Shown piece after piece: positions 10,594-18,917 of a stretch of DNA of 64,000 bases. Origin of the DNA: Herpetomonas samuelpessoai (lineage: Eukaryota; Euglenozoa; Kinetoplastea; Trypanosomatida; Trypanosomatidae). How positions within the stretch are numbered: position 1 is the first letter of the stretch; the number at the start of each line of letters is the position of its first letter. The position numbers and the translations under genes were made by a program. Under the pieces are notes generated by a model, which was not told where the DNA came from, searched no databases, and worked only from the letters and a program-made list of their open reading frames with translations. The DNA lies in assembly GCA_030849835.1 (NCBI GenBank), contig JASAOC010002057.1:1-64000 (forward strand). The letters are read 5' to 3'.

Positions 10594-11780
10594 GGGTGAC
10601 GATAAGATGAATTGCTCCTGCTTGTGTGCTCGATGGATTGGTGGTTCGTTTCTTGTGAATGCTGTTGGATCGTTTTAGCACGTAAGGAGATAGACAGGCA
10701 AAGAGTGTTGAAAAAAAAAAAAAAGAATAGAGATGAAACGTAGAGTAAGGTGACGCTGAGGCTGCTTGTGTGCTTTGTTGTTGTTTGGAGAGAAAATGAA
10801 AAAGAAGAGGGAGAGCGTTGGGTCTTGGCGCGGCCACAGATGGTGAAGGCAACGTTCATGGTGTAGGTAAAGGGAAAAGAAAGAGAAAAACAGAGGAAGT
10901 AGACAGTGTGAAAGGCGTGGCATCCAGAGAGCACCAAGATGGTTCGCAGGAGATAGCAGGAAGACAGTCAGGTGAACTGTGTTCTGATTTCCATGCACGA
11001 GTCGAACATGTTGGAGGGTGGTGGTAGTCCTGAAAAGGGCGAAGAGACGTGCCTTACCCTGGCGCCGTCGCAGACACGCGTATCCTTTTTTTTGCCCATG
11101 GAAATATCCACAATCGTCTGCTGCTGCCTTGATGATTGCAATTCCTCTTCGCTTAGTTTATCTGCGTTCCTCCCGCACGTTGCACGATGTTCTTTTTGTG
11201 TGTGTGTGTGTGTGTGTGTGGGTGGTATTGTTGTAGTTGTTTTTGAATGTATAGTCGGCTTTCTTCTTTGATTTTTTCATCTTGTTGAATTGGATTCCAA
11301 TTTGCGGTGTGGAGGAGAATACTGATCTGGGAACACCGTCGAGGGGGGCAACGACGCTTGCTGCGTGTGAAGAAAGGCAATGCGAGGGATAGGAGGGAAG
11401 TAGCTTGAGATGCTGAGAGAGGAAGAGGGGGAAAAACCACACCGCAAAAAAAAAAAAAAAAAACAGTAGCCTGGGAGGACGACGGATGACTCGTTAAGAA
11501 AATCAGCAACAGGTCCGCAACTGCCGTGGCTAAAGATTTTAAAAAAAAAAAAAGGTATTTACATAGGCGCGACATAGACGCATATATTTGGTCGACAATA
11601 CGGGAAACTCCCCCGTCACCTGCGCCAAGGGGAATTCGAGGTGAAAACGACAGAGAACTCAAGTACGCCAAGAGGGGGGGAGGGGGGCAATTGGACGACG
11701 CCAAGCAGGAAAGAGGGATTTTCTTCATAGAAAAAGATTGAAAAATCTCTTTGCCTGTGCGCCACGTTGACGTGGCAGCA
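10594..11780. other. Intergenic: 5' leader of M32 copy 4 and 3' UTR of the kinase gene
   Basis: No gene seen. An A14 run (10711-10724) extended by purines, with the first AG at 10662-10663, is the likely splice signal for copy 4. A TG microsatellite lies at 11197-11220, an A18 run at 11446-11463 and an A13 run at 11541-11553. A 215-codon minus-strand ORF over this area is made of low-complexity residues encoded by these tracts. Confidence 0.6.
11197..11220 (+). repeat. TG dinucleotide microsatellite
   Basis: Twelve TG units, read as CA repeats in the transcript, inside the probable 3' UTR of the kinase gene. Confidence 0.85.
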
Positions 11781-13436
11781 TCATTGGCGGAAATCCTCAT
11801 CTGCCTGCAGCCCTTCGCAGCGCATGCCTACGTCATCGATGATGTCCATAATATCGTCTTCGTCATCGCCCGCGGTGCATTGGACTGGTGGTTCAGACGA
11901 CGGTCGCGACGACGAGGCGGGCGTGGTGGTCGAAGGCGCCGCGGAGCCCTGTGCAGGGGCGGGTCTGTCCTCTGTGTCCTCGAGCACAATGTGCCTCATG
12001 AAGCGCTCAAACGGATTTGCGTCAGCGGTCGCCTTGTACACGTAGTCTGCGTACTGCGGATTGTTGTATGGCAGCACATGATAGAGGGACGCCAGACTGG
12101 GAGAGGGGTCCGGGTCCGCGGGGTCACACGTCGTACCCTCGACCGCACCCTCGGCCCCGCGACGAGGGAACCGGCGTGGCCGGAATGTCGTCAGCTGCGT
12201 CTCCAGGATGGACCAGTCGAACCCGTCGAACAGCGCGTGTCGCTTGATGGCGTCGAGGTCGAAGCCACGGGACACGGGGTGCACCCCCAGCCGGCGAGAG
12301 GGGTCAATATCGACGAGACGCAGAATAAAGTCCTTGACGGCGGCAAAGCTAGATTCCCCTTTGCCGTCCCCGAGATCGACAACGGGAAAGGGAACGGGAT
12401 GGTCGGTCGCCGCAACGCCCTTCACCACCTTCTGCAGCACCTCAAACGGTCCCAGCCCGGAAAACATGTGAACCCCGTACAGCATCTCGTACACCGTCGT
12501 CCCCAGCGCCCACAAGTCGCTGCTGAAGCTCCACCGGCACTCCCCTACCATCTCTGGCGACACGTACTGGGCTGTACCGCAGAAACTGGCTGTCTTCTTG
12601 CGCATGCGATGGATGTCTGAGACGGAGAGCCGCTTCTTTGGCGTCGGAACGCCTGTAGGCGCGGCCGGCCCTGCCTCCTCCTCCTCCTCCTCAGGCTTGA
12701 GCGCAATGCCGTGGTTCGACTCTGGGAGGCTGGCCATCCCCTCCAGATCCGCGGTGTCAAAGTCCACCAAGCATGCCCGGTACTTGGAGTCAAAGACAAT
12801 ATTCTCAGGCTTCAGGTCGCGCAGCACGATGCCCTTGGCATATGTTCTGGCCAGCGCCAGCACCAACTGCGCCGTGATCACCCGAATGTCGTTTCCATCC
12901 AGGCAGCGTAACGCCCGTGAAGAGGCCGGGATCGGCACGACAGGAGGCGCCGCTTCTTCGTCACCTTTCATGGAACTAGATTCCGTTTCCGCGTCCTGTG
13001 GCGCGAGGAGTACGGGAGTGGTTGAAAGGGCCGCACCACCTGCTTGCTGCGCGACGTGGGCCGCGTACGCCTGCACGCGTCGAGAGGCGGTCCTGCGGAT
13101 GTGCTGCAGAAGGTCGCCATGGGGAAGAGCCTCCATCACAAAATACAGCTCATCCTCGGACTGTGCGGTGCCGTACAGTCGGGCTATAAAAGGATGCGGG
13201 GCCAACTTCAGCAAGGCCGCCTTCTCGTTCATGGCGGACTCCACCTTGTGCTGCTGGAGGAGCTGCACCTTGGACAAGATCTTGACCACAATCGGAATGC
13301 CTGCGAGGCTTCCGGCGAGCTTGGACTGCACCACCTGTGAAATCGCCCCTGCCCCCACTGGGATAGCGTTGGCTAGCTGTAATTGCTCCGTCGTGAACTG
13401 GACATATTCAGGGGTGGACGAGGCGTGGTTTTCCAT
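11781..13436 (-). CDS. PDK1-like AGC protein kinase with atypical LRD and DFD motifs
   Basis: A 551-residue Ser/Thr kinase whose closest match by eye is 3-phosphoinositide-dependent kinase 1, the kinase that switches on other AGC kinases. Seen motifs: glycine loop VGAGAISQVV (27-36), ATP-site lysine in VVKIL (Lys52), HPFIARLYGTAQSEDELYFVME (81-102), catalytic loop LRDLKPEN (205-212, catalytic Asp207), DFD in place of DFG (225-227), and SFCGTAQYVSPE (284-295), where Ser284 corresponds to the self-phosphorylated serine of PDK1. About 65 low-complexity residues are inserted at 115-180 and an acidic segment sits in the activation loop near 240-280. No PH domain is visible; the C-terminal 100 residues are Pro/Ser-rich and acidic. 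The ATG at 13434-13436 is preceded by splice signals 77 nt upstream. Confidence 0.85.
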   Translation of the reverse strand: MENHASSTPEYVQFTTEQLQLANAIPVGAGAISQVVQSKLAGSLAGIPIVVKILSKVQLLQQHKVESAMNEKAALLKLAPHPFIARLYGTAQSEDELYFVMEALPHGDLLQHIRRTASRRVQAYAAHVAQQAGGAALSTTPVLLAPQDAETESSSMKGDEEAAPPVVPIPASSRALRCLDGNDIRVITAQLVLALARTYAKGIVLRDLKPENIVFDSKYRACLVDFDTADLEGMASLPESNHGIALKPEEEEEEAGPAAPTGVPTPKKRLSVSDIHRMRKKTASFCGTAQYVSPEMVGECRWSFSSDLWALGTTVYEMLYGVHMFSGLGPFEVLQKVVKGVAATDHPVPFPVVDLGDGKGESSFAAVKDFILRLVDIDPSRRLGVHPVSRGFDLDAIKRHALFDGFDWSILETQLTTFRPRRFPRRGAEGAVEGTTCDPADPDPSPSLASLYHVLPYNNPQYADYVYKATADANPFERFMRHIVLEDTEDRPAPAQGSAAPSTTTPASSSRPSSEPPVQCTAGDDEDDIMDIIDDVGMRCEGLQADEDFRQ

Positions 13437-14561
13437 GGGATCTGCCGAGGATCAATAAAAAAAAAAAGCAGAAATAGATTCTTCGTACGAGGGAATGAGA
13501 AGGCGAAGTGACCTAGAGAAGAAGAAAAAAAAAGATGATCTGTGGTTGTCAGCTCTGGGACTATATTTGCGCGTGCGAATGTAGGTTTAAAAAAAAAAAA
13601 CGTTCGATGTACGTGTATCGCCTTTGGCACAAAAGAGAAGACTTCCCTTCCGTTCTTCAGTAGATGTGCTTTTCTTCCGTGCGAACGATCTGTGCGTGTT
13701 CCTTTTTTTTTTTCTATCCGTTTGTTGTCTAAGCTGAATGATCAGCCCCAATGATGGTGTTGGTTGTTCTAATAAAAGGAAGAGGCGCGGAGTAATTAGT
13801 AACAACAACAATAATAATAATACGATAAACGTCAGGTGAGTTTTACGCCTCGCCATTCCTCACCATCGCTTGCTGAGCTCTCCTTCGTGTACACGATGCA
13901 TCACCTCAACTGCAGCGGCAAGGCTCTATCAGCGCATTCCCTTAAAGGCGATGGTGGTTCCGCTTGGTGAAGAGGGGCCTCTTCGTCTGTGCACTGTGAC
14001 ACATCCAATCAGAGCGGCTGACCCCTTTCTTGCTGCAATGTGCTCCTCTGACGACTTTTCTTTTCTTACTGTGAAATATGGAATAGGTGTACGCGACTGT
14101 GTGCTACGCATGATTTCGTTTGTGTCACCGCACTTCACTCACCCCTCCCCTCTCCCTCCACAGGCCAATGAGAAGTGGAGGAAGAAAGAAAATGCGGGTG
14201 TCACGGAACAACAACACAGGAAAGCATACAAAGGGAACAGCACAGAACTATATAACGTTGCCTTCCAGAAAGTCCTCAGCCTGGATGCTCTCTCGCCAAG
14301 AAAGAGAGAAAGCAGAGCAAACGCAGCGCAATACCCCAGGGTTGAATCCAAATAAAGAGAAGGCTAGAGGGAACGGGCCAGGAAAGGGAAAGGGAAAGGG
14401 TGTTGCGGCCTGATGCCGCCCGGTGCACCCGTAACCCATCTTGCCCCTCAAAGGCAGTCACACACACACTAATGACATTGAGAATAGGAAGCGTAGATGA
14501 GCCAACGCCAGAGCTCGACGTGAAACGCCTTAGGATTATTGCAGCCCCGAAGCTCCCTTCT
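13437..14561. other. Intergenic: 5' leader of the kinase gene and 3' UTR of the RING gene
   Basis: No gene seen. The likely splice acceptor for the kinase is the AG at 13513-13514 behind the purine run at 13515-13534. Short ACA/ATA repeats lie at about 13800-13821. A 161-codon plus-strand ORF at 13870-14355 has no recognisable features. Confidence 0.55.
13513..13534 (-). promoter_or_regulatory. Predicted trans-splice acceptor for the PDK1-like kinase
   Basis: A 20-nt purine run on the plus strand (pyrimidine in RNA) ends at the AG at 13513-13514, 77 nt before the ATG. A second A11 run at 13457-13467 lies closer but would leave a leader of only a few bases. Confidence 0.5.
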
Positions 14562-17500
14562 CTACGGCCGCTGCCACACGGTGCCTTCCTCCTCGTACGC
14601 CATCAGCACTGGCTCCGCGGGCACCCCGTCCACCGCCGCCGCGTCCAGAAAGTGCTGCGGAAAGCGCACCTCCAGCTGCTGACACGAGGCAACATTGGTG
14701 TAATTGTGGACCTGTCCGTCGCTGGAGATGACAGACGCCAGCGCCACGCGGCAGCCGCTGCTCGAGCCCGGTGCGTCGGTGCCATCACGCCCCGCACGAC
14801 TCGCGAGCTCCACCACCTCGCGGCGCCGCACTTGCAAGGTCATGCGGTACGTGTTGCGCGCCAGCACGTCGGCGATGCCCATGGATGGCATGTAGTCCTT
14901 GCAGCGGCACATGGGGCATGCCGCCCCGACGCTGGCCTGGGTACCGGGAGCCTCCTCCTCCTCCTCTTCCGCGTCGTCCTCCACATCCTCCCATGTGTCC
15001 GTGGCCGCGTCAGCATCCGCGCTCGTCTGTCCTGCGGGTTCGACCGGTGCCGTCTCATGCACCGAGAGGAAGTCCGTGTACCCGCTGTGCACCGTGCCCG
15101 CATCGTTCCCTTGCGTGGCCTCGCTCCCGGGCAGCTGCCCCAGGCACTCCACGTGGAACCAGTGCCCGCACTTTGTCCGCAGCGTTGGCTTCGCGCTGGC
15201 CAGGAGGCCAAGACACACCGGACACGTCTCATCGCTGGCGAACGCGCGCTCGCCGGCTGCGTTTGTGCCATGGCTGTCCGTCGTGCACGAGACGACCTGG
15301 CACTGGGAGCGCCATGTGAAAGGGGGCAGCGGCAGCGCTGCACGGCGCTCCAGGGTGATGCTAAGGTACGCCGCACTCTCCGGCGCCGCCGACGCTGCAT
15401 GCTCCTGAAACGCCTCCACCATGCCTGCCTCGCACGCGTTGTCCAAGCACCACGCCACGGGTTGAGCCGCGTACGGGCACACGCTCACAAGCATCGCAAT
15501 CTCCACCACTGATGCATCCGGCCCCGCCTCCGCCGTCGCCACGGGTCGCACCACGGTGGACCACACCACCACGCGCGAGCCTCCGTTGCCATGCGCAAAC
15601 GGACGGTAGAAGTCCGCGCGCCATTGCCCCTGCGAAGAGGATAACGGAGCACTGCGGGGGTACAGAGCACGGGTGAGTCGGGTGAAGGCGCGCTTGAAGA
15701 AGTACACGGCGCAGGGAAGACACAGGTCGTAGCCGAGGCACGCCGTGTAGAAGGTTGTGTCGTCACGGACGTTGTCGTACATGCGCGCTTGATACCCCAT
15801 TTCCAAGTGGTTCTGGCCACAGCAGTCGCACACGTAACCCTCTGCGATGCCAACGGGAACGGGCATAGGGTTGTGGAACTCAAGGTGGAGGACGCGGCCG
15901 GATCGCAGCAACGTCAGAAGATTTTCCTCTGGGCGACCAGTGGCGAGGGCGCCCTTCATCAGATCCGTGCCCATGTACCGCCGCCGGCACGGGCGCTCGC
16001 GGGACATGGGTACCGCGTTGACGCACTCCTCCACCGTCCGATCGCTGCCCCGAGGGAGAAGCGCGGATTGGCACGGACTGCGCGCGTCCAGGCACTCGAG
16101 CACCAGTGCCACCTCCTTCAAGGGTGAAAATGGCGTCACGCGGGGCACCACATCAGCGAGCCCGGAACGCTCTGGAAGGACTTCACGCGGGAACACAAGG
16201 GACTCCAAAAGCTCCGCACGGATCGCGGCACTGAAGGCCAGATGACGACCGGTACCACCTTCATTGATGCTACGCAGTTGCTCCACGACGGTGTGGAGAG
16301 TGGTGGAGAAGGCCGTCGCCTCGGGCACGGCAGCGTACCGCAATCCCTCCAGAAGGGTGTGCGGTGAGGTGCCCTCAACAGCGTGGCCACCTGCATGCGC
16401 TGCTCGTGCCCTCTGCGCTTCTGCAACCAAGTCAAGCGCCTCCGCCACCTCCCAGTCACGACGGTCCGCGGACGCTTGTGCAGCGCCACGGGAGCCCAGC
16501 GACGCAAGGATTGCCTCTGGCACCACTGACGTGTCCTCCGGTAGGCCGGTCAGTGAGGCGGTCAAAGGGCTCCGCCACCCGCTACCGCTTTCCTGGTCCT
16601 CCACATCGTGAGCCTCCTCATCCTCGTCGTTCCCCTCGCTCTCCCTCTCGGAGGAATCACCCATCAGGTTCTCCAGCGTCACCTTGCGCGTCACCACCGC
16701 CGCCAAATCGCCACGCGCCACGGCAACCCACAGCTGCTCCAGTCGCCGAAACTGCTCGCGACGCACGCGAGCGTAGTGCACGAGCTCATCCACAGGCATC
16801 CGTGGATAACGGTCGAAATCGACCGCTAGTCGAACAAACCCCTTCGCAAGTCCTGCCATCCCCTCGGGAGAAAAGAGGATCCTGTGATTCCTGCTTTCCG
16901 GTTCGTTTGCCGCGACCGCACTGGCATAAAAGTACTGAATGAACCAACGCGAGAGGTCATTTAGAATTCTTCCACACTTCTCTGTCGCAGCGCTCTTCAC
17001 CGTTTCCTCCTCTGCCTTCACGACGCGCGCTGTGGTGAGAAACTCATTCTGGTAGACCGCGTCATCAAGGGCATCCATGGACGAGGCGGAGAACACCTCG
17101 CTGCCCATCCCGTCGTCGCCTACCCCACGAGCTCCTCGAGACGTGTAGGCCTCTCGCTCACTCTCCGTTAGCACAGACAGGCGACGCACCCGGCGCGTGG
17201 CCTGGATTCGCTTTGCGAGACGGCCGAATGCTACCCAGAACGAGGCGAGCTCATCCACGCGTTCTTTAATGGCTTTGAATTGAGCCGCAAAAAAGAACTG
17301 GAACAACTTCTCGGGTTCCAAGGAGCTGCTCACACTCTGTGTGAGTTTCCTTCGCGAGGGACCAACACTAGCCGCGACCATGAGCATGATATCCCGAAGT
17401 GACTCTCCCCAAAAAGTGGAGCCGGACTCCTCCTCATCCTCTTCGGCACCCTCGGCGAAGAGGTCTGCGTCGCTTGTGCGCGTCTCCGTCTTGTCGCTGA

Positions 17501-17858
17501 ACACGGTGAACCACCGCTCCAGAGCAACGGTGGGGATGAGCACCTCGCGCTCACGGGCCTCTTGCCCAGAAGCCTCGGCCGGTATCCTCTCAGTGTGGCC
17601 TGCCTCAGCATCCGCGCTCACGGCGCCCCCATCCTGAGGAAGTTGGGCCTTGGGAAACGCACTTCGCGATGGCAACACCCACACAGACGCCGGGACCGTG
17701 GCAGCCGCGGCGGAGTCATCGAGCAGGTACTGGCTGCTCACCACCTCGCCGTTGCGCTCCAAAATGACTCGTGTGAGAACATTTGCGAAGACTGTCAGAG
17801 AGTAGCCGCTATAATCGAGCTCCTCCACGAGGTTCATAAACTGCTCGACGGGGTTCAT
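14562..17858 (-). CDS. Large ZZ-like and RING-H2 zinc-finger protein, probable ubiquitin E3 ligase
   Basis: A 1098-residue protein. Near residues 675-715 it has CDCC followed by ACLGYDLCLPC, a spacing and YDLC signature like a ZZ zinc finger. Near the C-terminus it has a RING-H2 finger: CPVC at 879-882, KCGHWFHVEC at about 896-905, and the last pair CPMC at 981-984. About 75 residues separate the sixth and seventh metal ligands, much of it acidic (a run of Glu), which is longer than in ordinary RINGs. The first 650 residues are helical and variable with no family I recognise. Function as a ubiquitin ligase is inferred from the RING; substrate and location are unknown. The start ATG (17856-17858) begins MNPVEQFMNLVEEL and no ATG in frame lies upstream. 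Confidence 0.8.
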   Translation of the reverse strand: MNPVEQFMNLVEELDYSGYSLTVFANVLTRVILERNGEVVSSQYLLDDSAAAATVPASVWVLPSRSAFPKAQLPQDGGAVSADAEAGHTERIPAEASGQEAREREVLIPTVALERWFTVFSDKTETRTSDADLFAEGAEEDEEESGSTFWGESLRDIMLMVAASVGPSRRKLTQSVSSSLEPEKLFQFFFAAQFKAIKERVDELASFWVAFGRLAKRIQATRRVRRLSVLTESEREAYTSRGARGVGDDGMGSEVFSASSMDALDDAVYQNEFLTTARVVKAEEETVKSAATEKCGRILNDLSRWFIQYFYASAVAANEPESRNHRILFSPEGMAGLAKGFVRLAVDFDRYPRMPVDELVHYARVRREQFRRLEQLWVAVARGDLAAVVTRKVTLENLMGDSSERESEGNDEDEEAHDVEDQESGSGWRSPLTASLTGLPEDTSVVPEAILASLGSRGAAQASADRRDWEVAEALDLVAEAQRARAAHAGGHAVEGTSPHTLLEGLRYAAVPEATAFSTTLHTVVEQLRSINEGGTGRHLAFSAAIRAELLESLVFPREVLPERSGLADVVPRVTPFSPLKEVALVLECLDARSPCQSALLPRGSDRTVEECVNAVPMSRERPCRRRYMGTDLMKGALATGRPEENLLTLLRSGRVLHLEFHNPMPVPVGIAEGYVCDCCGQNHLEMGYQARMYDNVRDDTTFYTACLGYDLCLPCAVYFFKRAFTRLTRALYPRSAPLSSSQGQWRADFYRPFAHGNGGSRVVVWSTVVRPVATAEAGPDASVVEIAMLVSVCPYAAQPVAWCLDNACEAGMVEAFQEHAASAAPESAAYLSITLERRAALPLPPFTWRSQCQVVSCTTDSHGTNAAGERAFASDETCPVCLGLLASAKPTLRTKCGHWFHVECLGQLPGSEATQGNDAGTVHSGYTDFLSVHETAPVEPAGQTSADADAATDTWEDVEDDAEEEEEEAPGTQASVGAACPMCRCKDYMPSMGIADVLARNTYRMTLQVRRREVVELASRAGRDGTDAPGSSSGCRVALASVISSDGQVHNYTNVASCQQLEVRFPQHFLDAAAVDGVPAEPVLMAYEEEGTVWQRP

Positions 17859-18917
17859 CTTTCCCTTTAAGCAGACGCCGAAGAACCGCCTGTCACTTGT
17901 GATAGCGAAGAAGTGCGCGTGGGACAGCGCACGGTCAACGCCGCCAGTGGTGTGCTCTCACCGTCGGTGACGTGCGAAGTGGCAGCGCGCGCGCTCAAGG
18001 AAACGAAAGTGCACAATGCGTCACACCAGGCGAGAAAAAAAGGACGGAAAATCGCGTCCCTATCGTGCGCCTGGGTGCTACGAGAGACACAAGGGAGGAA
18101 GGAAGAGGAAGGGGGAAGGAAATACCTATTCTTCTCACTCTCGTAATAAAACTCAGCGGAGCAACAATAGCGGAGGAAACAGAAGAAGAAAGGCAAAAAA
18201 AAAAAAAAAAAACTACTGAGGACCCGAGCCACGGAACGTTCAAGAATGCGATGTGACCTCTCGCAGAAAATATAAGGTGCCAAGTTCGTTGAGCGGCAGA
18301 AGATGTGATGACAGAGAGAAGAGAAGGGGTGACAAAAAAAAAAAAAAAAAGAGAGAACCTACACGAGACAGGAGACAGGAGACAGGAGATGGTAGATGGA
18401 GGCGCAGGAAGTACACGGACGCATCACTTTGTGAGAGACGAAGAGAACCCGCTGCCATTGTCACAGGGGCCTCATAAAGGTGTCTGCGGGAAGGAGACAG
18501 GAAGCCGCAATGAGGCAGCATTGATCCACACACAAAGAGAGACACATGTAAACAAACAGCGGCATCTGCTATCGTAGGACACCCACCGCATCGTCGTTCA
18601 TAGCCTTTCACATGTTCTGAGTTGGCCTCCCTGTCACCTTTCATTGCGCAAACATCTGCATTCTAACGCTTTGACCCTCTTGCTGACGCAAGTGCTGTCC
18701 ACGTCAGCTGTGCAAAGGGACTTGTGCGCGTGTGTCCCCCTCCCCCACTCCCTCCACGCGCGGTCATACCGGCCGCACCAAGAAGGAAGAGGAAGGAAGA
18801 ATGACTTTCATGTGGTTATTGTTTTTTGATAAGAGGGCCACATAGGAATGGCCATGGAACAGAGGAATGTACAAAAAACAAAAGCTTTGAGCTGGCACAT
18901 GCGCGTGTATGACGCGT
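17859..18917. other. Intergenic: 5' leader of the RING gene and 3' UTR of the 804-residue protein gene
   Basis: No gene seen. The purine run at 18081-18120 with the first AG at 18078-18079 is the best splice candidate for the RING gene; an A18 run at 18195-18212 is an alternative further out. An A17 run (18334-18350) is followed by three copies of a 7-base unit (18367-18387). Confidence 0.55.
18367..18387 (+). repeat. Three tandem copies of GACAGGA
   Basis: Three perfect 7-base units inside a purine-rich stretch of spacer. It has no evident role beyond adding to the pyrimidine content of the transcript. Confidence 0.8.

Noticed and set aside
11153-11800. A 215-codon minus-strand ORF
   Set aside because: The product is Ser/Leu/Phe and Thr/His repeats from microsatellites. 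It overlaps the kinase 3' UTR and has no conserved segment.
14400-15512. A 370-codon plus-strand ORF
   Set aside because: It overlaps the RING end of the minus-strand gene, and its product is His/Arg-rich without known domains.
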